Position numbers and translations under genes: made by a program
Shown here: piece by piece, positions 43,063 through 51,678 of the stretch
Layout of the letters: the number at the start of each line of letters is the position of its first letter
How positions within the stretch are numbered: the first letter of the stretch is position 1
Notes under the pieces: generated by a model
Databases searched by the model: none
The model's input: the letters and a program-made list of their open reading frames with translations, nothing else
Told to the model about the DNA's origin: nothing
NCBI RefSeq assembly: GCF_003260205.1
Contig: NZ_QERF01000001.1
Location: 62,001 to 126,000 of the forward strand
Length of the DNA: 64,000 nt
Direction: 5' to 3'
Source: Winogradskyella tangerina
GTDB taxonomy: Bacteria; Bacteroidota; Bacteroidia; Flavobacteriales; Flavobacteriaceae

Positions 43063-43434
43063 ATGAACTACTTTAGAATCTTTATTCTTACAGGCCTGTT
43101 ATTATGTTTTAGTTGTGAAGAAACCAAATCACTACCAGACCCTTTAGAAGCCGGCTGGAAAGGCGAAAAGGTATGCGAACTCATTGAAGATAATGATAAT
43201 GTACGTGTGTTGCGATGCACATTCCCACCTAACGTTGGGCATGAAAAACATTATCATAGTCCACACTTTGGTTATGCCCTTTCTGGTGGTAAATTTAGAA
43301 TTACAGATAGTTCTGGTTCTAGAGAGGTTGAAATACCAACAGGCTTTAGTTTTACCAATGATGAAGAGATTGTGCATGAAGCTGTAAACATTGGCGAGAC
43401 GACTGCTGTATTTTTAATTATTGAGCATAAATGA
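43063..43434 (+). CDS. Cupin-domain lipoprotein
   Basis: 123 residues with a lipoprotein signal (lipobox LCFSC, Cys18) and a cupin domain: CTFPPNVGHEKHYHSPHFGYAL (metal histidines) and PTGFSFTNDEEIVHEA. It is coupled to the SLC13 transporter gene (3-base gap). It might bind the transporter's substrate at the membrane, which is an inference from gene order. Confidence 0.82.
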   Translation: MNYFRIFILTGLLLCFSCEETKSLPDPLEAGWKGEKVCELIEDNDNVRVLRCTFPPNVGHEKHYHSPHFGYALSGGKFRITDSSGSREVEIPTGFSFTNDEEIVHEAVNIGETTAVFLIIEHK

Positions 43435-43479
43435 TACTTTTTTCTTATCTTCATAATTGAAAAAGAAAAAGAGTTACAA

Positions 43480-43923
43480 ATGAATACTTCAAATAGATTT
43501 GATGCTGCTGTAAGTAAATTGTACACTGCATTTCACAACAATACCTTAAATCCGGAAGACTGCACACAGTGTGCCGTTGGAAATATTCTAGATCAAAAAG
43601 ATAGCTGGAAACACCTAACCGACATGCACGGTTCTGTTAAGCTGAATTATGTTGGATTAGTGCATCAAAATTTAGGAAGACGATTTAACGGTTATACACC
43701 GCTTGAACTCCTTCAAATTGAAGCCTCATTCTTGAAAGGTTGTGGTTATCGATTGGGAAATCATTTCTGCCATAAACCAGACTTTATTAAAGATAAAGAC
43801 ATCTTATTCAATGGTCTTAGTGAAGTTGTTGCAACTTTATGCCGATTAGACCAACGAGATAATGTAATGGATTGTTCAAATCTGTTCAATTACGAAGTGA
43901 AACAACTCGCAATTCAAGATTAA
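43480..43923 (+). CDS. Conserved Cys-rich small protein near nqr
   Basis: 147 residues, soluble, with a CxxC at Cys28/Cys31 (DCTQCAVGN) and further cysteines in LKGCGYRLGNHFCHKPD and at CRLDQ and DCSNL. Spacing suggests a metal or iron-sulfur site. I recognise the sequence pattern from flavobacterial genomes but no characterised function; database names linking it to Nqr subunit F reflect location, as far as I recall. It sits convergent to nqrF, separated by a bidirectional terminator. Confidence 0.7.
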   Translation: MNTSNRFDAAVSKLYTAFHNNTLNPEDCTQCAVGNILDQKDSWKHLTDMHGSVKLNYVGLVHQNLGRRFNGYTPLELLQIEASFLKGCGYRLGNHFCHKPDFIKDKDILFNGLSEVVATLCRLDQRDNVMDCSNLFNYEVKQLAIQD

Positions 43924-43942
43924 AAATTTACCCTATAAACTG

Positions 43943-43977
43943 AAAAAGCCAGTTCATTTAAAACTGGCTTTTTTATT
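43943..43977. terminator. Bidirectional terminator between Cys-rich gene and nqr operon
   Basis: A stem of about 12 bp (43943-43954 with 43962-43973) has T-runs on both strands, closing the 43480 gene and the nqr operon. Confidence 0.9.
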
Positions 43978-44003
43978 TCATTTTTTGATAAACCTCTTAG
44001 CGA

Positions 44004-45323
44004 CTAGCCACCGAAGTCATCAAATCTGATATGCTCATCTGGGATTCCGAAATCTTCTCCCATTTTCTGAACAGCTTGGTTCATTAATGGTGGTCCACAG
44101 AAGTATAATTCTATATCTTCTGGTGCCTCATGATGATTCAGATAGTTGTCGATCACACAGTTGTGAATGAAACCTACAAACCCATCTCCTGCTTCATCAT
44201 TGATATCTGTTTTCACTTTCCAGTTATCTTCTTCTAATGGCTCAGAAAGTGCCATATAGAATTTGAAGTTAGGGAAGTCTTTTTCTAATTCTCTGAAGTG
44301 CTCAATGTAGAACAACTCACGTTTTGAACGTCCACCATACCAATAGGTTACTTTACGACCAGTTTTGATGGTTTTAAATAAGTGATATAAGTGTGAACGC
44401 ATTGGCGCCATACCTGCACCACCACCAACGTAAAGCATTTCACTTTCAGACTCATTAATAAAGAATTCACCGTAAGGTCCTGAGATGGTTACTTTATCAC
44501 CTGGTTTCTGAGCGAAAATATAAGATGATGCGACACCAGGATTTACAGCCATCCATTGGTTTTTAGCTCTGTCCCATGGCGGCGTAGCGATACGTACATT
44601 CAACATAATTTCGCGCCCTTCTGCTGGGTAAGAAGCCATAGAATAGGCACGCTCAACAGTTTCATTGTTTTTCATTACTAATGGCCATAAACCAAACTTA
44701 TCCCATTCCGCCTGAAACTTATCTGGAGTATCATGCTCTTCTGGATGGGCAGTAATGTCAATATCTTCGTACTTAATTTCGCAAGGTGGGATTTCAATTT
44801 GAATATATCCACCAGCCTTATAATTCATCTCTTCAGGAATTTCAACAACAAACTCCTTAATAAATGATGCTACGTTATAGTTACGCACAACAGTTGCTTC
44901 CCATTTCTTAATTCCGAATACTTCTTCAGGAATGGTAATTTCCATGTCTTGCTTCACCTTAACCTGGCAAGCTAAACGTGCTCCATGTTGTAATTCTTTT
45001 CTTGAAAAGTGAGGCGTTTCCGTTGGAAGTGCTTCACCACCACCTGAAAGTACGTGGCATTCACACTGAATACAAGTTCCACCTCCACCACAAGCAGATG
45101 GTAAGAAGATCTTGTTTCCACCTAAGGTTGAAAGTAATGTACCACCAGAGGCTACTTCGATTTCTTTTTCACCGTTGATCTTGATCTTAACTGGACCAGA
45201 AGGTGATAATTTTTGTTTTACAAATAATAACAATGCAACTAACAATAAGGTTACCAATAAAAAGGCACCCACAGTAGCTACTATAGTTCCGATCGTATTT
45301 GCGGCTAATATCATCATGCTCAT
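44004..45323 (-). CDS. nqrF: Na+-translocating NADH:quinone reductase subunit F
   Basis: The NADH-oxidising subunit. It has an N-terminal membrane helix (about 8-35), a 2Fe-2S ferredoxin domain with CGGGGTCIQCECHV and a later cysteine in LACQV, an FAD domain with RAYSMAS, and an NADH domain ending with the C-terminal aromatic-poor RFDDFGG. Of several possible starts (TTG 45326, ATG 45323, 45317, 45314), ATG 45323 is used here, without strong evidence. It is the last gene of the nqr operon; nqrE ends three bases upstream. Confidence 0.95.
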   Translation of the reverse strand: MSMMILAANTIGTIVATVGAFLLVTLLLVALLLFVKQKLSPSGPVKIKINGEKEIEVASGGTLLSTLGGNKIFLPSACGGGGTCIQCECHVLSGGGEALPTETPHFSRKELQHGARLACQVKVKQDMEITIPEEVFGIKKWEATVVRNYNVASFIKEFVVEIPEEMNYKAGGYIQIEIPPCEIKYEDIDITAHPEEHDTPDKFQAEWDKFGLWPLVMKNNETVERAYSMASYPAEGREIMLNVRIATPPWDRAKNQWMAVNPGVASSYIFAQKPGDKVTISGPYGEFFINESESEMLYVGGGAGMAPMRSHLYHLFKTIKTGRKVTYWYGGRSKRELFYIEHFRELEKDFPNFKFYMALSEPLEEDNWKVKTDINDEAGDGFVGFIHNCVIDNYLNHHEAPEDIELYFCGPPLMNQAVQKMGEDFGIPDEHIRFDDFGG

Positions 45324-45326
45324 CAA

Positions 45327-46064
45327 TTACTTATTTGTGTTTTGAGCTAGTTCTAAGTCAGACTTAGTTGTAGCTTCTTCTTTATTAATTTCTTCTTCAA
45401 TAACTTCGATAGACGCAGCTTTCTCTTCTTTCTTTGCACCTTCGTCACCACCTGTTAACATTCCACCAAAACTCATAAATCCGATGGCCATAAGCCCAGT
45501 AATGATGAATGTAATTCCGAGACCTCTTAATGCAGGAGGCACACTGCTATATCTTATTTTTTCACGTATTGCAGCAATTGCTAAGATCGCTAAGAACCAT
45601 CCAATTCCTGATCCGATACCGTAATTTAAAGCAAGACCTAAAGTCGCAATTTCTCTAGATTGCATAAATAATGATCCACCTAAGATCGCACAGTTTACTG
45701 CGATCAATGGTAAGAAGATACCTAAGGAGTTATATAAGGATGGTGAGAACTTCTCAACTACAATCTCTACCAACTGTACCATTGTTGCAATGGTTGCGAT
45801 GAACATAATAAAAGACAAGAAACTAAGATCGTAACTTGCATATTCTGCACCTAACCATGATAAAGCACCAGGTTGTAATATGTATTGATCTAGCAACCAG
45901 TTCAGTGGAACTGTAATTGCTAATACGAAAATTACAGCGGCACCAAGACCAACAGCTGTTGAAACTTTTTTAGATACTGCCAGGTAAGAACACATTCCTA
46001 AGAATGTGGCAAATACCATGTTATCTATAAATATCGATTTAAAAAATAATTCTACGTGTTCCAT
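45327..46064 (-). CDS. nqrE: Na+-translocating NADH:quinone reductase subunit E, with charged C-terminal extension
   Basis: A six-helix membrane subunit that with NqrD holds an iron centre between half-channels (cysteines in [12 protein letters not shown] and in AVNCAILGG). At 245 residues it is longer than the usual ~200: the extra ~40 C-terminal residues (after GGMLTGGD) are highly charged ([18 protein letters not shown]) and should lie outside the membrane. The gap to nqrD is 72 bases, wider than elsewhere in the operon. Confidence 0.95.
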   Translation of the reverse strand: MEHVELFFKSIFIDNMVFATFLGMCSYLAVSKKVSTAVGLGAAVIFVLAITVPLNWLLDQYILQPGALSWLGAEYASYDLSFLSFIMFIATIATMVQLVEIVVEKFSPSLYNSLGIFLPLIAVNCAILGGSLFMQSREIATLGLALNYGIGSGIGWFLAILAIAAIREKIRYSSVPPALRGLGITFIITGLMAIGFMSFGGMLTGGDEGAKKEEKAASIEVIEEEINKEEATTKSDLELAQNTNK

Positions 46065-46067
46065 ATT

Positions 46068-46134
46068 TTTAGTATTCAGTATTCAGTGGTCAGTCTTAAG
46101 TATTATTTTACTGTGACTGCCAACTGCTTACTAA
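46068..46134. repeat. Repeat-rich spacer between nqrD and nqrE
   Basis: The gap contains tandem and inverted CAGT-type words: TATTCAGTATTCAGTGGTCAGT followed by ACTGTGACTGCCAACTGC. This type of short-repeat intergenic sequence recurs in flavobacterial genomes. Its two halves could pair imperfectly (CAGT/ACTG) to form a hairpin within the operon mRNA. The longest motif is given in parts here. Confidence 0.5.
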
Positions 46135-46136
46135 TT

Positions 46137-46769
46137 TTAGTCTTCGATTAATGCTTTATTCCTTGTTCTCTGTACCCAGATAATGATACCTACAACGATC
46201 AATGCCATTGGTGATAATAGCATAAATCCATTGTTTTCGTAGCCGTATGCGTAAAGTCCGGTTTTTTCAATAGGATCTCCTAATACAGGAATTCCTAATA
46301 AGGTACCAGAACCTAATAACTCTCTGAAGAATCCAACGATAACAAGTATAATACCGTATCCTAAGGCATTACCAATTCCGTCTAGGAATGATCTCCAAGG
46401 TCCATTACCAAGTGCAAAGGCTTCAAAACGTCCCATGATAATACAGTTTGTAATAATCAAACCAACGAATACTGAGAGTGTTTTACTTAATTCATATGCA
46501 AATGCCTTCAAAACTAAATCCACGATAATTACAAGCGTTGCAACAACGATAAGCTGAGCAATAATTCTAATTTTTGAAGGAATAATATTTCGCATTAATG
46601 AGATCACAACATTACCAACACCCATTACGAATAATACAGATATTGACATTACGATCGAGGCCTCGAGTTCGGCAGTAATTGCTAATGCAGAACAAATACC
46701 TAATACCTGAATGGTAATTGGGTTATTGTCAGTTAGCGGGTCTAAAATTAGTCTACTATCTTTTGCCAT
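46137..46769 (-). CDS. nqrD: Na+-translocating NADH:quinone reductase subunit D
   Basis: A 210-residue six-helix membrane protein, homologous to NqrE/RnfA, with the iron-ligand cysteines in LGICSALAIT and TNCIIMGR. Standard length. It is separated from nqrC by three bases. Confidence 0.96.
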   Translation of the reverse strand: MAKDSRLILDPLTDNNPITIQVLGICSALAITAELEASIVMSISVLFVMGVGNVVISLMRNIIPSKIRIIAQLIVVATLVIIVDLVLKAFAYELSKTLSVFVGLIITNCIIMGRFEAFALGNGPWRSFLDGIGNALGYGIILVIVGFFRELLGSGTLLGIPVLGDPIEKTGLYAYGYENNGFMLLSPMALIVVGIIIWVQRTRNKALIED

Positions 46770-46772
46770 AGC

Positions 46773-47567
46773 TTATTTTCCTTTTAATGAATTAAAGTAA
46801 GGTAAGTACAATTTCAAATCTTTTTTGATCATCGCTGTAACACCATCGCCAGTAATTGTTGCACCTGCAATAGCATCTACCTCATTATCAGTCTTGTCGT
46901 TATTCTTTGGATCGGCATTACCTTTAGCAACTGTAATACCCTTAAACTCTCCATTTTTAGATAATAGATGCTCACCAATAAAATCGTCCATAAAATAACG
47001 CTGCTTGATATTTGCACCTAAACCTGGAGTTTCACCTTTGTGGTCGAAATACGCTCCTTGAACTACCATATTTTCATCTAAAGCCACATAACCCCAGATA
47101 GCATCCCATAAACCTTTACCACGTATTGGCGCTACGTAAACCGTTTTCCCATCCGAATTTTTTCCGACGAATAAAGGTAATTTACGTTCCTTACCATCCT
47201 TAGCATTTGCTTGTTGCTTTTTTACATCGATCAGGTACGGCTCCTGATTTGTTTCTTCAAAATACTCGTCTCTAGACTGCGTTTTAATAACCTTACCATC
47301 AGCATCAATTGTAATCACAATTTGATCTGCTACATTCTGATCGAAAGCTTCAGGTGCTTTATCTGTAGAAATGAAAACAGCACTTGTTTCATCATTTTCA
47401 TTTATGCCCATTGCATAAAGGATATTTTGCTGTTTTTCTAACCTTTGATTTTCTGTAATCTTAGGTTTTAATGATGATGCTAAGTAGGCCAATAAAGCAC
47501 CTACAACGATCACCATACCTATGGCAAAAATTACAGTGTATGAATTTTTATCTGTTCTGTTTTCCAT
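46773..47567 (-). CDS. nqrC: Na+-translocating NADH:quinone reductase subunit C
   Basis: 264 residues: an N-terminal membrane helix (about 10-32) and a periplasmic FMN-binding domain. The FMN attachment threonine is in DAIAGATITGDG (about residue 236), the site modified by ApbE. GLWDAIWGYVAL and KGETPGLGANI are family features. Confidence 0.96.
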   Translation of the reverse strand: MENRTDKNSYTVIFAIGMVIVVGALLAYLASSLKPKITENQRLEKQQNILYAMGINENDETSAVFISTDKAPEAFDQNVADQIVITIDADGKVIKTQSRDEYFEETNQEPYLIDVKKQQANAKDGKERKLPLFVGKNSDGKTVYVAPIRGKGLWDAIWGYVALDENMVVQGAYFDHKGETPGLGANIKQRYFMDDFIGEHLLSKNGEFKGITVAKGNADPKNNDKTDNEVDAIAGATITGDGVTAMIKKDLKLYLPYFNSLKGK

Positions 47568-47569
47568 CG

Positions 47570-48847
47570 CTATGCAACTTTAGCTTTTAAACGTTTCATT
47601 CTTTTCTTCACATTTCCTTGTACCACGTAGTGGTCAATAGTTGGTGCAAATACATTCATTAGAAGAATAGCTAAGAATACACCTTCTGGATATGCTGGGT
47701 TGAATACACGGATCATAATTGATATGAAACCAATAAGGAAACCGTAAATCCACTTTCCTTTATTTGTTTGTGATGCCGTAACCGGATCTGTTGCCATATA
47801 TACAGCACCAAACAGTATACTTCCAATTATTAAATGTTGCCAGAAAGGAACGCTCATTAAGCCATAGAATTTGCTCGATTCGCCTATCCATCCTGCATCA
47901 ACAACACCGTTAAATATTAATCCCATTACCAAGGCACCAATAACTGTACTTAGCATAATTCTCCAGCTTCCGATTTTAGTGAAGATGAGGAATAATGCAC
48001 CAATGATGATTAAGAATTTTGAGGTCTCTCCTACAGACCCTGGAATAATTCCCCAGAACATATCTGCATAAGAATATAAGTCGGCTGCACGGTCACCATA
48101 AGTAGTTACTGTATCTGTACCTGCTACGGTTAGTTCTTGTCCTGATTTAGCGTAATATCCAAGAAGCGTCTCACCTGAGAAAGCATCTAAGTTTTCACCG
48201 GCTGCTATGGCTGCATCGCGTTCAACCGCTCCGTGAACCCAAACTTTATCACCAGACATCCATGTCGGATATGCGAAGAATAAGAAGGCACGAATTGTCA
48301 ATGCTGGATTTAGAATATTCATTCCTGTACCACCAAAAACTTCTTTACCGATCACAACTCCGAAGATAACTGCTACGGCTAACATCCATAAAGGAATATC
48401 AACTGGTACAATTAAAGGAACCAACATTCCTGTTACTAAGTATCCTTCTTCAACTTCGTGACCTTTTATAATAGCAAATACAAATTCTACGGCCAATCCT
48501 ACACCATAAGACACAACTACTAAAGGTAAAACCTTCCAAAGTCCGATGACTAGGTTATCCCATGTCCAGAATGATGCTCCTAAAAATCCATCAGCAGAAT
48601 CAATTAAACCTTGTGCAACATAGTGTTGATAACCCGCATTGAACATCCCAAAGATCAAACACGGTACCAATGCCAAGATTACTGTATTCATGGTACGCTT
48701 TAGATCGTCGGCTGCTTTAATATGAGTTCCACCGTGAGTTGTTTCATTTGGTGTGTACAAAAAGGTAAAAAGGGCATTAAATCCTGGGAGCCACTTTTTA
48801 TCCTTATTTTTTACTTTAAAATTGTGTAAGTTTTGTTTTAAACCCAT
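47570..48847 (-). CDS. nqrB: Na+-translocating NADH:quinone reductase subunit B
   Basis: A 425-residue polytopic membrane subunit carrying covalent FMN and riboflavin and forming much of the Na+ path. The flavinylation site is in DAFSGETLLG (about residue 224; SGET where Vibrio has SGAT). The conserved NPALTIRAFLFFAYP and the C-terminal VQGNVKKRMKRLK are present. The start overlaps the nqrA stop by one base. Confidence 0.96.
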   Translation of the reverse strand: MGLKQNLHNFKVKNKDKKWLPGFNALFTFLYTPNETTHGGTHIKAADDLKRTMNTVILALVPCLIFGMFNAGYQHYVAQGLIDSADGFLGASFWTWDNLVIGLWKVLPLVVVSYGVGLAVEFVFAIIKGHEVEEGYLVTGMLVPLIVPVDIPLWMLAVAVIFGVVIGKEVFGGTGMNILNPALTIRAFLFFAYPTWMSGDKVWVHGAVERDAAIAAGENLDAFSGETLLGYYAKSGQELTVAGTDTVTTYGDRAADLYSYADMFWGIIPGSVGETSKFLIIIGALFLIFTKIGSWRIMLSTVIGALVMGLIFNGVVDAGWIGESSKFYGLMSVPFWQHLIIGSILFGAVYMATDPVTASQTNKGKWIYGFLIGFISIMIRVFNPAYPEGVFLAILLMNVFAPTIDHYVVQGNVKKRMKRLKAKVA

Positions 48848-50196
48848 TATCCTATCTCTTTAAGCATTAAATCTAATCCTTCTCTAATTATTTTTTGATG
48901 TGGCTGTTTAGACACACAAATAAATTCTGTCAAAGCAAAATCTTCAGGTGCAACTTCATACATACCTAAGGCTTCCATTTCATCAAGATCCTTATACATA
49001 CAAGCTTTTAAGATTTGCATTGGATAAATATCTAATGGAAATACTTCCTCGTAGCTTCCAGTCACTACAAACGCACGGTGTTCTCCGTTTGTGTTTGTGT
49101 TGAGATCATATTTTTTCTTTGGATTTAACCAAGAGAACGTAAATGCTCTGGAAGTTGAAACCTTATTAAATATTGGTTTGTTCCAACCGAAGAATTCATA
49201 ATCATCACCTTCAGGAATTACAGTAATCACATTGCTGTAATAATCTAAATTTCCGTCTGGAGCTATTTGCTTTCCAGATAAAACGTTTCCTGAAATGATG
49301 CGATCGTTTCCATCCTTTTCAACACCATTATCGTAAATCATAGTGGCCACTTCAGAACCAATCTTCGTCTTAAAATATCTTGGTTTTTTCACTGAAGAAC
49401 CAGCGAATGCGATGATGCGCTCAGCATTAAATTTACCAGTTAATAAGAGCTCACCAATAATTACAAGGTCCTGGGCATTGACTGTCCAAACGATTTCTCC
49501 TTTATTAATTGGGTCTACTTTATTAATCAATGTTCCTACATTCCCTGAAGGATGCGGACCAGAAACTTTATGAGTAATGGCATCATTCAAATTTGCTAAT
49601 GGTGAATCAGTACTACCTACTGAAATATGAACATTGCCTTCTGTTAGTTTAGCTAAGGCAGAAACTGCGGCTTGTAATTCTGCTTTCTTATCAGCAAGCG
49701 TGAAATCGAGATCCGCCGCCAGAGGTGCACTTGCATAGCCAGAAATGAAGATAGCTTTTGGTGTACTATCCGCTTTTGCTATCACATCATAAGGACGTTG
49801 TTTTATAAACGCCCAGCACCCTGATGCTAACAAGTGTTCTTTAATTTTGTCGGCATCTGCTGACATATCAAATTTACCGTGATCAACGAACGACTGTTCC
49901 TTATCTGCAGTAATTTTTATCGCGTCTATACGACGTCTTGGTCCACGTTGAATCTCTGTTACTTCACCAGATACAGGTGATACAAATTTCATTGCTTCGT
50001 TATCCTTATTGTAAAAAAGCGTCTCACCTGCTTTAACACGTGTACCTTCTTTTGCAACAAGTTTTGGAATTATACTGTGGAAATCTTCAGGTCTTATAGA
50101 ATAAAAGTTGCTAACAATGGCGTTTTCTGTAGTTTTCTCGGCTTCGCCAACCAACTTTATGTCTAAACCTTTTTTAATTCTGATGTCTTTTGACAT
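48847..50196 (-). CDS. nqrA: Na+-translocating NADH:quinone reductase subunit A
   Basis: A 449-residue peripheral cytoplasmic subunit and first gene of the operon. Typical features: IKKGLDIKLVG start, KVDPINKGEIVWTV, GPHPSGNVGTL and the C-terminal AALGMYEVAPEDFAL-like segment (here EALGMYEVAPEDFALTEF). It contacts NqrB and may influence quinone binding. Confidence 0.96.
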   Translation of the reverse strand: MSKDIRIKKGLDIKLVGEAEKTTENAIVSNFYSIRPEDFHSIIPKLVAKEGTRVKAGETLFYNKDNEAMKFVSPVSGEVTEIQRGPRRRIDAIKITADKEQSFVDHGKFDMSADADKIKEHLLASGCWAFIKQRPYDVIAKADSTPKAIFISGYASAPLAADLDFTLADKKAELQAAVSALAKLTEGNVHISVGSTDSPLANLNDAITHKVSGPHPSGNVGTLINKVDPINKGEIVWTVNAQDLVIIGELLLTGKFNAERIIAFAGSSVKKPRYFKTKIGSEVATMIYDNGVEKDGNDRIISGNVLSGKQIAPDGNLDYYSNVITVIPEGDDYEFFGWNKPIFNKVSTSRAFTFSWLNPKKKYDLNTNTNGEHRAFVVTGSYEEVFPLDIYPMQILKACMYKDLDEMEALGMYEVAPEDFALTEFICVSKQPHQKIIREGLDLMLKEIG

Positions 50197-50228
50197 ATAC
50201 TTAAAGATTAGTTATCTAAAAATCCGTG

Positions 50229-50236
50229 CAAATTTA
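50229..50236 (-). promoter_or_regulatory. -7 promoter element TAAATTTG (minus strand) before nqrA
   Basis: The plus strand reads CAAATTTA. An exact TAnnTTTG match 33 bases before the nqrA start codon, in the divergent gap with the T9SS plug gene. Confidence 0.62.
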
Positions 50237-50360
50237 AGAATTAATGCTCAAATAATTTTTAATTTGACACATCTTTTTTATTTATAGCCATTATAAATAA
50301 GTTAAATATTCAAAGGCATGGATTTTGATTATATTTATAGCAATGTTTTATCAACTCCAA

Positions 50361-51611
50361 ATGAAAAAGACGTTTTACAGCTTACTATTACTTGTGTTAT
50401 TACCAATGACAGCAATGGCTCAGGCCGTTGAAGTAAATCCACCTGATTTTATAAAAACGATTACGTTTAAAAGTAATACCACCCAAGGTCAGCTTCCGAT
50501 TCTAAAATTAGGTGAGCCACTTATCCTGGAATTTGATGCCCTTAATGCTAATGAAGAAGACTTTTATTACGTCATTGAGCATTTCAATTTTGATTGGACG
50601 CCCTCAGTTTTAGTGAAAGCTGAATATTTAAGAGGACTCGATAATCAACGAATTCTAGAATACTATAATTCATTTAACACGTATCAGGTCTATTCGCACT
50701 ACAAGCTTCAAATTCCGAATATTCAAACCAGAGGACTTCTTAAAAGTGGAAATTATATGATCTCCATTTATGACGAATACGACGAGCTTATGTTCAGTAG
50801 AAAATTTATGATCTATGAAGATTTGGTTAATGTAGGTGTGCGCGTTAAACGTTCGAGAGATGTTACTCTTATCGATGAGGTTCAGTCTGTTGATCTCGTA
50901 GTGGCTACAAATAGTATCAACTTTAATAATCCACTTGAAACTATTAAGACCTTAATTATTCAGAATAATAATTTAAATACAGCTATTTCAGATCTTAAAC
51001 CTCAATATACGCTTGGCAATGAGCTTATTTATCGGTATGATACGGAATCTGCCTTTTGGGGCGGGAATGAATTCCTATGGTTTGAAACTAAGGATGTGAG
51101 GACCTCTAATATTGGTGTTCAATTTATAGATCTAGATGATATTTATCAAAGCTATCTGTATCCCAATAGGGCTCGAACAGGCAGACCCTACACCTATAAC
51201 CCAGATTTAAATGGAAACTTTCAAGTCACCGCTGCCGATAGACTAGATACTGATATTGAAGCAGATTACACTATGGTTCATTTTTCACTTTTTCAAAATG
51301 AATTGAAAGGAAAAGACATATATGTATATGGTAATTTTAATGCCTTTGCTTTAGAGCCTTTAACACGAATGGAATATAATTCTGAAGCTGGGAAATACGA
51401 AGTCAGTTTCCGACTTAAACAAGGGTTCTACAATTACAAATATGTAGTTGTCAATCAGGAAACGGGTGAATTAGATGAAGGTGCCATTAGTGGCAATTAC
51501 TGGCAAACCGAAAATAACTATAAAACTTTAGTTTATTATAGAGATCTTGGAGCTCGTTTCGATAAATTAATCGGTTATGGTGAAACCACCTCAGTAGATA
51601 TTTCTAATTAA
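50361..51611 (+). CDS. Type IX secretion plug-like protein (DUF5103)
   Basis: About 416 residues with a signal peptide (ending near TAMAQA) and a beta-rich body: repeated beta-sandwich segments, ending in a starch-binding-like fold (YGNFNAFALEPLTRMEYN). In Flavobacterium johnsoniae the PlugProtein that closes the SprA translocon belongs to this family. The ATG at 50361 is preferred; the longer frame from 50325 adds 12 residues before a clear signal peptide. A near-match -7 element TATATTTA lies at 50330-50337. Confidence 0.85.
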   Translation: MKKTFYSLLLLVLLPMTAMAQAVEVNPPDFIKTITFKSNTTQGQLPILKLGEPLILEFDALNANEEDFYYVIEHFNFDWTPSVLVKAEYLRGLDNQRILEYYNSFNTYQVYSHYKLQIPNIQTRGLLKSGNYMISIYDEYDELMFSRKFMIYEDLVNVGVRVKRSRDVTLIDEVQSVDLVVATNSINFNNPLETIKTLIIQNNNLNTAISDLKPQYTLGNELIYRYDTESAFWGGNEFLWFETKDVRTSNIGVQFIDLDDIYQSYLYPNRARTGRPYTYNPDLNGNFQVTAADRLDTDIEADYTMVHFSLFQNELKGKDIYVYGNFNAFALEPLTRMEYNSEAGKYEVSFRLKQGFYNYKYVVVNQETGELDEGAISGNYWQTENNYKTLVYYRDLGARFDKLIGYGETTSVDISN

Positions 51612-51678
51612 GTTGTAAGGAATTGTACTTATTTAGACTAATTTTCTTGTTAACTTTCACAACTATTTGATATTCAGC

